64,000 bases of DNA, taken from positions 1 through 64,000 of the forward strand of contig JAODUP010000961.1 in the NCBI GenBank assembly GCA_025642065.1, given 5' to 3'. The notes under the pieces were generated by a model that worked only from the letters and a program-made list of their open reading frames with translations, was not told the DNA's origin and did not search any database. Positions 1-11,474 of this stretch are shown piece by piece (positions within the stretch are counted from its first letter, which is position 1; each line of letters starts with the position of its first letter). This DNA is from Paralvinella palmiformis (lineage: Eukaryota; Annelida; Polychaeta; Terebellida; Alvinellidae). A program made the position numbers and the translations under genes.

Positions 1-485
1 TGCATATCATATTATTTTTAATAAGTTAGTAACCGGATGCTTGCTGAAAGTAAGAAAACCATTTAAATAATTCAAAATAAAGCTGCTAGCGAAATTTAAT
101 GTAGTTAATACACTTTACTTACCCATACGTGTATGATAACCTTTATCTACTATGGTGACTTAAGCAAGTTATCAATGTATGTGTTTTGATCCAGGGTTTT
201 AGGACGACAAAAAGACACGCTTTACTTGACCTCAGTGTTCCAGGCAATCAAGAGACTACGTCATATCACGATATATTCAGTCCTACATAATATTATCAGT
301 GGGATATTTAAGTATCTCGTTTATCATCTTTCAGATACCGTTGCTCCTTTGCAGGCTTAGCCGGATCATTATCTAGAACTAAATCCGGATTGATATCCTC
401 ATATTGTCTGGTGGACAAATCTGTTGACTGTCTGGAAATATCACGGATTGTTTATAACTTACTCACCTTTTTCATTCCGAAATGT
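1..485. other. AT-rich flank, nothing recognised
   Basis: Downstream (3') of the receptor gene on the minus strand. I see no coding exon, structural RNA or named repeat. A 3' untranslated region of the receptor probably lies here. Confidence 0.5.
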
Positions 486-541
486 TCATGTGTTGAAAGT
501 AATAAAATTGTACCCGAGTTCATCTTGGTCCTGTTTTCCAG
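486..541 (-). CDS. Candidate cytoplasmic tail exon with ITIM-like motif
   Basis: Acceptor ACTTTTCAG, then two bases that complete the split codon left by the transmembrane exon. The joined frame reads [18 protein letters not shown] and stops at 486-488. L-G-Y-N-F-I fits the ITIM consensus [IVLS]-x-Y-x-x-[LIV], and DEL-x-Y-x-x-x-x-F is a spacing seen in inhibitory leukocyte receptors. A strong donor (GTGAGTAAG) follows the stop by about 25 bases, so an alternative in-frame reading exists. Exon assignment is inference. Confidence 0.42.
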
Positions 542-2950
542 CTGAAAAGTATAATAAAAAATTACATCAGAAGATACAATAAAGTGTAACATTTCGATGG
601 GAAAGACAAATATGTATCTATCATTCGCATAGGCGTTTTATGCTTCAATATAAATGGCATTTATTCAAAATTAGATCAATACTGTACCATTTATTTCAAG
701 GTGCATATTTATGAGAAAGAAACACTGATGTTTAAAATATTTATTACCTCGCGTAAATCTAGATCAGTTAGTCGAACAGGCTGCCCTGAACAAACATCTA
801 GGCTGTTCTTTAATGAACCTATCTGTAAATGTTTTGAGATCGATGTGTTTACTGTAATGTATTTCGATTAATATTAAGACAGAAAACCTTGTGTCAGCAA
901 TATGACTCTTCAACTAGCCTTTGATTAGCCCCAACACATAGAAACCACGCTCTGCTTCTGCAGTTGTGACAGACACAGTACATACTAATACAAGTGAAAT
1001 TAAAATGTTCGGAAAGGAATTTGCATATTCAGTTACTAAGGATTTCAGCAAAGTATCAGGTAAATCCACCCTGTCTGACTGCCTGGACCACATATTAAAC
1101 CATTTGAATACCTCGTTATCTAATGACCTCGGAGTTGGCATATCGTCATGCCATGATTCAAATTGCTCTTGAGAGGTAGCCCTAGTTTGACCATTAAAGA
1201 TGGTATTAGATTCAGCAAACTACTCACTGGCCAGCAGTTGTCTGCAGAGAAACGGTTCTACGTCTGTTGCGGTGAGATGTCAATAAAAGGAATGCTAATT
1301 GATCTCTTGTAAAAAAAGAACAAGTGTGTCAGCAAGTACATTAGACCTATTACACTGAACCCTTGGAACCCTGTGTACTTATATATGAAGTCAGCTGCTT
1401 TGTTTCGTCGTACCAACTCTGGAATTATCCACCAGTGTCATCCCTCAAACATTTAATCTGTTATTTAATATTGCTAATCATTGGGTATGCCTCAAAACAT
1501 CAATACCACTTTTTTTTAGTTTAGCTGACAAACCTTTCAAATAAACCGAAATTCGCTATCCCAATTCCAACGACTTTCATTAACCTCTGGATAAACATCT
1601 GGCTTAGCCTTAGCATCAAGGCAAGTGACGAGTATTGGGGATTTCACCGATAAATAATTATTATCATTTAAATCATTACAGGGTTTTTACAGACATATTA
1701 TTTGGGGTATTATTATATTACATATTATTTGTACAGCGCCCTTGAATCCGCTCCTGCTAGTAAGGGTGCTTTATTAAGTATACATTAATATTATTATTAT
1801 TATTATTATATTGTTTAAGAGCAAGCCCCATGATATTATTGTCTCTAGAATGATTTGTATGATATAGTATGATAATGGCTTGTTTAGCTTTCGACAGAAT
1901 GTAGACGTGGAATAATGGTTCGATATAAAACTAAATTCTACCTTTTGGGAATATTCCTTTGCGCCACAATATCACAAACACTGCACACCCAACAACTGTC
2001 AGAACCGTGGCTACAGTAATCCCAATGATGACGGCAACACTGAGGGCTTAAAATTAGACGGTCAGTGAGTGAGTAGATGGTAAATGAGTGAGTAAGTGAA
2101 CTGTATATCCCAGTAACGTTCATTCGCTATACTCGCTCATTTACCATCTACTCACTCACTGACCACCTAAACAATAATCAGATATCAGGGCTGGCAAGTC
2201 CTAAAGGTTGTCAGCCCTGATGAAAAGTTGTCAGCCCAGAAACCACAAAACAAGCTGGACATGCACAAAAACATTTGGGGGCAATGTATAGGCTAACAAT
2301 ACTAGTACTGGGGCATAATAGTTGATCATTTATGCATGGCGGGGTGAATAATTGTCAATGGAAATGGGTTTACAAATGTAGGTATGGCGAGGTCAAGAAA
2401 AAAATGAAATAGCCTTAAGCTTATTTTACCATGTGAAATACAAAGCAACTATTGTTTTAGTTATTAAACATCCAACTTTATTTCAGCATAAAATAAAATA
2501 TCTTCTTTTTCGTGAGATTCAATCTCCAAATAACGATGTGCAAGAGTGTGAGATTGAACTTTCCCGGATAACTATCAGAGCCATGTCTGTAAAAAGATTG
2601 CTGGTTGGCTGAAAGAGGAGATTCTATTGATAGTTGGCCAATCACCACCGTCGTACCAATGCTTCAGATGTCAACAAGAGTATGTATAAAACATATAAAC
2701 AACGACTTCCGCGGACGCATGCTGAGACTCAAGTTCACTTCCGCCTTCATTTGAAGGGAGAAAAAACCATGTTGAAAATAACAAATAAAATTCTGGGTTT
2801 GTTCATTGAATAAATTATTGTTTCGTTTTATTTTAACCGTTTTATTTGTTGAATATCAGCAGGACCACCGGACCGGCAATTATAGACAGATGCACACCCG
2901 GGTCAAGAAGTGTTGGCCCCGGGCACCCGAGCCAGCTCTTTTTTCCAATA

Positions 2951-3024
<74 letters not shown>

Positions 3025-4281
3025 CGAGAGAGAGAGATAGATAGAGGGGGGATTTATAAAGAAACAGATAAACAAAAAACCTTAAACTCAGCATACAATA
3101 AATCATCTCCATCGTAGATCCAGAAAGAAAACTTAAATTATCTGGCTTCAGCATCAGCTAATATAACCTCAACAGTAAAGTCAAATATTACACACTGCCG
3201 TAGAGGCCATATATGTTTATTATCATTCGGGACTGTGATGTTAGCTTCATCATATATATTAGTATCCTTAACACAGTTCTGTTCTATGATGTGAGTTAGA
3301 GGACCAGATATAAGAAAGTGAATCTCAGCTGTGTTATCAAGTAGAGTGATTTCTGGATCATCGATAAACACAGCTTTTACTGAAATGTTAAATAAAATTT
3401 AGATTGTAGTGTGATTGCAGCACAAGAGAGAATTACTAAGTGATTGAACAATTGATTGATTGATTGATTGATTGAATAAATGTGTCACTCACTCACTCAC
3501 CCACTCACTCGTTCACTCAATCATTAACTCACTCAAATATTAAAATTATTTTCAAATATTTCCTATAAGAAATAACACAAATTTTGACACAGGTTTCTTT
3601 GATCACACACCTAATGTTCTAAAGGTAACTGATCCTCCATACACAACGGCATCGTCTTTAAAGTCATTTGTAGCCTTTATTTGGATGAGGTATTCTGTAT
3701 TTGGTAAGATCGTCTTGTTTTTTAGCTTGTGAATGACCACATCTCCTAGGCTAATGTCAGGACGAGAATTTACCTCATCTTCGTGTTGTATATCAAATCT
3801 TTCAGCTTGGTATAGTACAATAAACCATTGTTCTAATCCACCATTAAAGCCAGCTGTCCAATTTATTGTAATACTAACAGCTTTTATATCCAATAGTCGT
3901 GTTGCTGATGGTGGTGATGGAGGACCTATAAGGAAACTATTATTATATTATATAAATACGATGTTTAAGGCCCGATAAAATGTTTATTAAAACAAAAAGC
4001 TAATTCTAAATTAACGCTCTATGTCTGTGAGAGTAGATTTGCCAGTTTTTTATTTGTCCCAGCTTTATTGTTAGAATACTCTATGAATTAGCAAAACAAA
4101 AACCTGAATTATATATTTCATTGATATAATATTGTTATTTATTTAGGTTATGAATCGATTAAAAAATTCATCACTTCTAAGACATGCCCAGACGTTCTTT
4201 ATATTGTGTTTCATAGAATACCAATGTCGAAGTTAATCATATGTTGTTGTAAAATAATGTGTGTGTGTGTGTGTGTGTGTG

Positions 4282-4312
<31 letters not shown>

Positions 4313-5343
4313 TTTAGCTGTGTATAATAAGGCACAGGAACAGAGAATCTCGAACCGTGAATTCAAACTCTGGACGTTTCTTCAGGGGACTGAATCCAGA
4401 GTGGCGACTTTTCTTGCTGAGACATGTGTAATGTTTCACCAGTCCCTAAGCCGCCAAGCAAAATCAAAATACGAATCACCTACAGCCGTGGAGTTTGGGT
4501 GTAAAACACCCAAGTCAGATCACGGCAGTAGTGAGAATGTTTAGATTAATTATCTAAGCAGCCCTATTTATAGCTATTTTTCAATTGCTGTATCTTTCTT
4601 CAAAGCAATACTATATAAACTATATAACCCAATTGTTACCGTCTTCAAAGATCAGTTTTTACAACGGGCAGGCGTCACGAAGCGACTACTATTAAAACTA
4701 TTTAGCTTAATTGCTATTAAAAGACTGACATCTGCGCTGAAGCAGACCGTATTAGCGCGTCATAGCTTCCGTACTGTTTGAATTATTTTCAAACCTGAAC
4801 TAATTTATGCTATTCTAACTATTGTAGTTCTTAAATGTTATTTATGACAAGCAGATTAGAGCTAATCTTGAATGTCATAGTACAAACTGGACATAACTGG
4901 ACCTAGGAAAGATAATTCTATTCCCCACATACAACCAAGGTGAATTTTATATACAAGTAAACTTGTTAAATAAAACACACCAACCGCGCGAGCCGTGTCC
5001 AATGCCACCGCTCGAGATGCGATGCAGTGTTTCTATTCCTGAGTCAGGAGTACTTATAATGCTTTAAGAGCGTATTGTGCCTGCTACAGTCATTTAAATG
5101 CTGGATAACCAAACCAAACACTTAAACGGCGTGCCTCCAAAGACGCAAATAGTACATGGATTATACAGCTCTAGATCAACTTTTTTCTTGAATGCGGGGA
5201 CCGGAAATATAGTCTCCACGCAATAGAAAGCGGAACTTTCTCAGCCGCAGTATAATATATCTTGTGATATTTGCTGGAGGGTCAAATACCTCATAAACTC
5301 TGTGTGTGTGTGTTTCTGTCTGTCTCTCTCTCTCTCTCTCTCT

Positions 5344-5389
<46 letters not shown>

Positions 5390-6340
5390 CAACACACTTT
5401 AACATAAAGCCATATCTTTAATGTCATGAAAATCAGACAATAATTACATAGTAGTTAAAAATGAGTATTCAGAGAATATACGACATAACGTATTATTATC
5501 TACTTACTTCTGGATACAACTGTCAACAAAACAGGTGACATATCTCCTAAATCATTTCTTGTCTTTAGTCTATAATTGCCGTAGTTATTATTTTGAGTGT
5601 TATATAATGTTAATGTGGCTATAATAGTAAGTCGTCCTGTACCAGGATGTACTGATGTATTAACGTTATCTGGTAGTACATCATATCGTGTTCCATTGTC
5701 ATCTGTAAACGACCAGTTATCTGCTGACATTATTGGAGAAGGATTAGCAAGTATTCCAACCTCTAGTGTATAGTTATCACCTATAGGTACACTAATCAAA
5801 CCGCTGTAGGGATTCTGATGGATTTGTCGAGGAGCACCTACATTTGAATATATAACCAGCGAGAAGATATTAATGTTATGGTCGATGAGTCAGTTTTCAT
5901 TTAAAACACCCGATAAAATATATGAGAAATGTCCGTAGTGACATACAGTTAACATCAATATATGCCGTCTTGATTATTATATGGTACTCATCGGGGATGT
6001 TATTTTTGGCTGTAAACATATATTCTCCCGTATCAAGACAATGATTGTTGACAAAGTTATACGATGCCTTGTTATCAGCGTTTGTCATTGTTTCCACGGT
6101 TGTGTCAACATCACAGCTTAATGTCGCATTATCCTTCTCGATGATGTCAGAAATATTGGACAGAGTGAGTGATAGGGAAGGACTATCTGGAAACAGGAAA
6201 ACCATTTAATTCAAACTATCTCTTTACGATAATAAAGAACATGAAATGGACTTTTATTATCGAAAATCAGAAGAAGAAAAAGTAAGTTGATAATGTTGAT
6301 AATGCTGATGCTGCTGCTGCTGCTGCTGATGATGATAATG

Positions 6341-6376
<36 letters not shown>

Positions 6377-6976
6377 TATAACTACCAGCATCATATCGAT
6401 CAGGTTTTGACAGAGCTAATATATCCGAGTATGCTATATTATTGTTGTCAGTGTTATTGGTCCACGTATAATTACAACCAGGATTACAATCTGAATAACA
6501 TGTTCGGTTGACAAACTTTGATTCCTCAATTATCTCCTCTTTATCTGATGTTTCACCAGGTCCAACAAATGACATAACCAAAGGCCAGTCTGTTATGATG
6601 GATGGATGGATGGATGGATGGATCGATGGATGGATGGATGGATCGATGGATCGATGGATGGATGGATCGATGGATCGATGGATGGATCGATGGATGGATC
6701 GATGGATCGATGGATCGATGGATGGATGGATCGATGGATCTATGGATCGATGGATCGATAGATGGATGGATGGATGGATGGATCGATGGATGGATCGATA
6801 GATGGATGGATGGATGGATGGATCGATGGATCAATGGATGGATGGATGGATGGATCGATGGATCGATGGATCGATGGATCGCTGGATCGATGGATGGATC
6901 GATGGATGGATCGATGGATCGATGGATCGATGGATGGATGGATGGATGGATGGATGGATGGATGGATGGATGGATG

Positions 6977-7011
<35 letters not shown>

Positions 7012-7016
7012 GGATG

Positions 7017-7052
<36 letters not shown>

Positions 7053-7061
7053 TATAGATAG

Positions 7062-7129
<68 letters not shown>

Positions 7130-7434
7130 ATAGATATAAAGTTATTTACATTGTATATTCAATGTCATTGTTCGTGTCATCATTTCTCCAACTATATTTT
7201 CAGCTTTACAAATGTAATATCCACTGGTAGTCTTCTTCCGGTTTATGTCAGATATTGTGCTCGATGTAATCGTATAAGGCCCATCACTTCTGTCAGTCGA
7301 TTCAACAGTGATAATTGTAGGATCTGGTTTTTCTGACACGTTATAAATCCAAGTTATGGTAGAGACAGGCTTAGCGGTGAATGAACATGACGTATTGAGA
7401 GTCTCGTTCACTAATATTGTCGTATCTTTGAGAT
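486..7434 (-). CDS. Ig/FN3 single-pass membrane receptor, partial gene (5' exons not found)
   Basis: Exons read on the minus strand, 5' to 3': Ig domain 7150-7434; partial Ig 6386-6544; Ig 5947-6186; Ig 5508-5837; FN3 3611-3925; FN3-like end about 3138-3379; transmembrane 1942-2046; tail 486-541. Most exons start with two bases that complete a split codon (phase 1), the usual arrangement for Ig and FN3 modules, and have GT donors. Visible marks are the paired Cys of Ig folds, the sheet motifs [11 protein letters not shown] and [10 protein letters not shown], and an FN3 start with [10 protein letters not shown]. Many N-glycosylation sequons (NWT, NYT, NAT) suggest an exposed ectodomain. Inferred role: cell-surface adhesion or immune-type recognition, resembling the invertebrate proteins usually labelled CD22-, hemicentin- or nephrin-like. 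No signal-peptide exon was found. The link between the 3138-3379 exon and the transmembrane exon is unresolved because no donor of the right phase is visible, so an exon is missing or the gene is decaying. Confidence 0.72.
752..826 (-). other. Possible additional small exon
   Basis: On the minus strand an acceptor TTTACAG and a donor GAG|GTAATA bracket about 75 bp that is open in phase 0 ([16 protein letters not shown] and onward). It does not fit the phase of the transmembrane exon. It could be a cytoplasmic exon of another isoform or chance. Confidence 0.2.
914..1141 (-). pseudogene. hAT-type transposase C-terminal dimerisation remnant
   Basis: A 75-residue frame on the minus strand includes [16 protein letters not shown] and [15 protein letters not shown]. 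The pattern 'FPN-x-x-x-L...L-x-V-x-V-T-T-A-x-A-E-R-x-F-x-x-L' is the hAT dimerisation motif found in zinc-finger MYM/ZNF862-like transposases. The frame stops soon after and no DDE core is seen, so this is a dead fragment lying in an intron of the Ig receptor gene. Confidence 0.6.
1150..1935. other. Intron sequence, nothing recognised
   Basis: AT-rich with a short TTA/ATT run near 1790-1810. No coding exon or named repeat visible. Confidence 0.5.
1942..2046 (-). CDS. Transmembrane exon of the Ig/FN3 receptor
   Basis: In the phase-1 frame this exon reads [20 protein letters not shown] followed by [13 protein letters not shown]: about 25 hydrophobic residues and then a basic stop-transfer sequence (WRK). 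The donor AAAG|GTAGAA leaves one base over, so the next exon must supply two. It is too short and in the wrong frame to be noticed as an open reading frame. The acceptor, TTTTAAG, has a weak pyrimidine tract and lies next to a 33-bp inverted repeat. Confidence 0.7.
2060..2164. repeat. 33-bp inverted repeat with 39-base loop
   Basis: Arms 2060-2092 and 2132-2164 are reverse complements with one mismatch (arm core GAGTAGATGGTAAATGAG). The repeat lies in the intron, 13 bases upstream of the transmembrane exon acceptor on the minus strand. In RNA it would form a long hairpin right at the splice site. Confidence 0.85.
2165..2953. other. Intron sequence, nothing recognised
   Basis: Unique-looking AT-rich DNA. 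No exon with matching splice sites found. Confidence 0.45.
2954..3043. repeat. (TA)n then (GA)n microsatellite
   Basis: About 30 bases of TA repeats followed by about 50 of GA with few interruptions. Confidence 0.95.
3138..3379 (-). CDS. Juxtamembrane FN3-like exon, 3' border unresolved
   Basis: The acceptor ACATTTCAG at 3380-3381 opens a phase-1 frame starting [15 protein letters not shown] and running to [11 protein letters not shown] and a stop at about 3135-3137. The [11 protein letters not shown] ending resembles the last strand of an FN3 domain. No GT lies at the expected end; an upstream GAG|GTTATA site would end in phase 0, which does not join the transmembrane exon. It may be a decayed exon or a soluble-form terminus. 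Confidence 0.5.
3611..3925 (-). CDS. FN3-domain exon
   Basis: A 315-bp exon (105 residues) with acceptor CTTATAG and phase 1 start. FN3 hallmarks are the proline-rich start, [13 protein letters not shown] (B-strand Trp) and [15 protein letters not shown] (the L-x-P-x-T-x-Y core). The donor GTGTGT follows directly. This is the membrane-proximal part of the ectodomain. Confidence 0.78.
4258..4311. repeat. (GT)n microsatellite
   Basis: Interrupted once by TTTT. It abuts the 82-bp repeat that follows. Confidence 0.95.
4312..4393 (+). repeat. 82-bp microsatellite-linked repeat, copy 1
   Basis: Begins TTTTAGCTGTGTATAATAAG immediately after a GT array. It matches 9986-10067 at 81 of 82 bases; similarity stops just after GGGGACTGA. 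Both copies have a GT array on the same side, so array plus flank behave as one unit. Confidence 0.85.
4625..5160 (+). repeat. Dispersed repeat R3, copy 1
   Basis: About 520 bp alignable in reverse complement to 54745-55258. Shared blocks include GTTTCTATTCCTGAGTCAG, GTCATAGTACAAACTGGACA (imperfect) and CATTTAAATGCTGGA. No coding capacity or terminal repeats identified; class unknown. Confidence 0.75.
5302..5387. repeat. GT/CT/GT compound microsatellite
   Basis: GT, then CT, then a longer GT run, located in the intron below Ig exon 4. Confidence 0.95.
5508..5837 (-). CDS. Ig-like domain exon 4
   Basis: A 330-bp exon (110 residues) with acceptor AATGTAG and donor GTAAGTA. It begins [13 protein letters not shown] and contains [12 protein letters not shown] and [15 protein letters not shown], an Ig G-strand pattern without the usual cysteines. 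This matches the Cys-less Ig domain that often precedes FN3 modules in adhesion receptors. Confidence 0.68.
5947..6186 (-). CDS. Ig-domain exon 3
   Basis: A 240-bp exon (80 residues) with acceptor TTTCCAG and donor GTATGT, phase 1 at both ends. First Cys in NATLSCDVD, second half [14 protein letters not shown]. It lacks a clear core Trp and the second Cys is displaced, so the fold is a divergent Ig domain. Confidence 0.68.
6299..6375. repeat. TGA/GCT/TAA trinucleotide array
   Basis: Trinucleotide run directly beside the truncated Ig exon 2. Confidence 0.9.
6386..6544 (-). CDS. Truncated Ig-domain exon 2
   Basis: The readable part runs from DKEEII to PDRYDAG, about 53 residues, with CYSDCNPGC and NYTW motifs. 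An Ig fold would continue as Y-x-C after DAG, but the frame runs into an ATT/TAA array where it reads only poly-Leu. A GT donor directly after the DAG codons would end the exon in phase 1, consistent with its neighbours. Either the F/G strands sit in an unseen exon or the domain has been cut by the array. Confidence 0.5.
6597..7136. repeat. 540-bp TGGA/TCGA and GATA tetranucleotide array
   Basis: A tetranucleotide array of TGGA units interspersed with TCGA, changing to pure GATA from about 6977. Long open frames in it (repeating MDGW or HPSI) are artefacts of the 4-base period. It fills most of the intron between Ig exons 1 and 2. Confidence 0.97.
7150..7434 (-). CDS. Ig-domain exon 1 of the receptor
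   Basis: A 285-bp exon encoding one complete Ig domain of about 95 residues. The acceptor ends in ACAAG and the donor is GTAAAT. The first Cys lies in [11 protein letters not shown], the core Trp in STITWIYN and the second Cys in GYYICKAEN, which is the expected C-W-C spacing of an I-set or C2-type fold. The exon starts and ends in phase 1. A long TGGA/GATA tetranucleotide array begins within 15 bases of its donor. Confidence 0.75.
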
Positions 7435-7669
7435 CTTGTAATGTGGATGGATAAGGTTAAATTGATACAAAGGGAAATGGTGGTTTATTGTTATGTAATA
7501 TTTTATTATTCCAAGTTTCCCTATTGCATGTGTATCTACACATAAAATCGAAACGTTAAAAATATCTGAAATTTGAATACAAAATACAACGACGTCTTAA
7601 CGAACCACTAAATTATTAACACGCACTATATGTTCAGTATCCTATTTATTCAACATTATATATTTTGTT

Positions 7670-8280
7670 TGTTTGTCTTTAGCCTTTGTCTGAGACATGA
7701 TACTATTGTGGGAGAATGAATTTCGTGAGGTAGAGAATTCCACAATAAAGGACCATCGTATCTGAGACAGTTGTGAAATCGTATTTTTTGACTAATTTAC
7801 TCTAGGTCTGTAGACAGGAACATAAAGTTACAGGTTGTCAGGGCTGCTGCGCCTTGTGTTGACTTGGCAGATTAGCGTGTCAAATGAGGACTGACGTATG
7901 CGGAGACACCAGTGTGTAGAAATCTGTAAATAATAGATGCTGTTTTGATAAGTGTTCGATGCTTGACGGGCAGCCAATGTAGAGATTTAAGAACAGGCGT
8001 AATATGGCAGAATTTTGATCTGTCTAACATTCCTTGGCCCGCATAGTCAAACGTTCATCTTAGTTTTTTTTAAGATCGCAACATGATAAGGAACGAAAAA
8101 GAGAATTGCAATAGTCGAGCTTGCTGCTGACTAAAGCATTTGCGACTGTGACTGCTATGTTTTTGGTGGGATGACGCCTGATTTTTCTGAGGTCGCGAAG
8201 ACTCACAAAACAAGACCTACCAACCGATGCAACGTCGCCCGAGAAGGAAAAAATAACCTGTAAATTACTAGCTTTGTCCG
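7670..8280 (-). pseudogene. Non-LTR retrotransposon (LINE) 3' coding remnant
   Basis: Minus-strand frames, broken by stops and shifts, read LVSSKLDYCNSLF, then a degraded ISTLAARQ in place of the usual LHWLP-V, then LQISTHWCLRIRQ, and near the end LYVPVYRPRVN. This order (leader, 'LDYCNSL', Trp-rich segment, 'TRRSS', 'VPVYRPRVN') matches the C-terminal part of CR1/jockey-type reverse transcriptases. No catalytic core is present. It lies upstream of Ig exon 1. Confidence 0.65.
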
Positions 8281-8310
8281 TAGAACTAATAACCCTACTT
8301 ATTATATCAA

Positions 8311-8431
8311 GGGGCCCCTCCGTGGTCTAGCGGTAGCCTTTTAGACCACAGATCACTACCACCCGTGTTCGAATCCCGGCGTGGACATATTTGAAGGTTG
8401 TTTCATCTTTGGGGCCTTAAAACATCAGTCA
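8311..8431 (+). mobile_element. tRNA-derived SINE, internally deleted copy
   Basis: Begins GGGGCCCCTCCGTGG, with A-box-like TGGTCTAGCGGTAG and B-box GTTCGAATCCC, then jumps to the CTTAAAACATCAGTCAT tail. About 60 bases of the body found in full-length copies are missing. The folded tRNA shape is not kept, so this is not a tRNA gene. Confidence 0.8.
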
Positions 8432-8509
8432 TGTACTAACAGAACATGTATGCAAATCATGGGGTTGAAATCAGTTTAACATTGGTGTGTGTGTGTGTTA
8501 TATGTGTGC

Positions 8510-8687
8510 GTGTGCATGCATGTGTTTTAGTGTACGTATATATGGTGGCACTAACACAGAATACCTAAGCATCCCGTAAAACCCATAGCTCCACAAATTT
8601 ACACATAAATAAATCAATATGCATGAACCTAAATATAGAAAAAGCTACACTTCCACACATCAAAACACACACACACACACATACACG

Positions 8688-8726
<39 letters not shown>

Positions 8727-9480
8727 CCCTATTTTCCTCCGCTATTTCTACTTGGCAAATGCGTCACGCACACAGGGAAGCCGTTATATGTAGGCTACGT
8801 ACAGAAAGCGAAAGCACATACAAAATACATTTTGACACCACAGCTCCCAGTAAACAACACCTCTGCGTGGTTCAATGGTAAGTTAACATACCGTTCTTGG
8901 TTCAAATAAACACATCCTACCTATATAAACCGTACGGACAAATGTCCGACAAGTCCGGTGTCGCAAGTTGTTATCTAATCAGGATAAAACGTTAGGCCTT
9001 TTATAGACTATCTGCGCGTTAACCAACATAACAGTTTGTTGAACGCGTGACAAATATGTGTTGCGTATACTACCTACATATGGAAGTAGCGAAATGGCTA
9101 AACTAAAACAAAGTGCCAATACTGGACAATGGATTATTGCTGGACTAGAACGCAGTATCTCCTCAATCCTGAGTAAATTCTATGATTTACTCAAACCTAA
9201 CAGCTAATCCTCATACGTTTCCATTCATCATTAAGTAAACGTTCGTCCACGTCTAGTTTAGCGTCCCTAAGTATACGCAGTTAGGTGTGGTGGGATCTAA
9301 ATTAAAGCGCCTATCCACTTGATCTATTGGACCCATGGTCGAGAACAGCGGATTTAAGGCAGATCTCCGATACTGCGAATGACACCTCCAGATTATAATA
9401 GCTATACATTCAACAATTTTCCAATATGTGTGTAACCTAATTATTCACAAAATTGGGGGGAAATTCTGTCCGCAGCTTAA
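8510..9480 (-). repeat. Dispersed repeat R1, copy A
   Basis: The reverse complement aligns over most of its length with 51365-52445, and part with 53193-53770. Shared landmarks are a block near 8825-8850 (the TTTACTGGGAGCTGTG segment) and GGATAGGCGCCTT (opposite strand, near 9310). A TA/GT microsatellite (8665-8726) sits at the matching position in copies A and B. No protein recognised. Confidence 0.75.
8665..8726. repeat. (AC)n(TA)n microsatellite
   Basis: Simple repeat internal to R1 copy A. Confidence 0.95.
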
Positions 9481-10067
<587 letters not shown>

Positions 10068-10267
10068 TTAGATACGTCGTGTAATGATATCTTCGTTCTT
10101 TGTGCAATATTTAAAATATAATCTGCACAACGTAATCATTTTCGGGGATGGAAACCCATTGGGAGGAGGACTGTGAGTGACTTCAATATTTTCTTCCATG
10201 CATTGTTCTGGACCGGACTTGGTGTTTTTGCATGCACAGTTAATGTTATGGCTTCAGATCTAATATA

Positions 10268-10270
<3 letters not shown>

Positions 10271-10344
<74 letters not shown>
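10271..10344. repeat. (TA)n microsatellite
   Basis: About 74 bases of uninterrupted TA. Confidence 0.97.

Positions 10345-11474
<1,130 letters not shown>

Noticed and set aside
6553..6989. Long open frames with repeated MDGWMDG or HPSIHPSI
   Set aside because: They are produced by the 4-base period of the TGGA/TCGA array read in any frame; no start context, splicing or domain.
8311..8400. Possible functional tRNA gene (A and B boxes present)
   Set aside because: The acceptor and anticodon stems do not pair, the same sequence recurs in many copies with tails and target duplications, so it is a SINE head.
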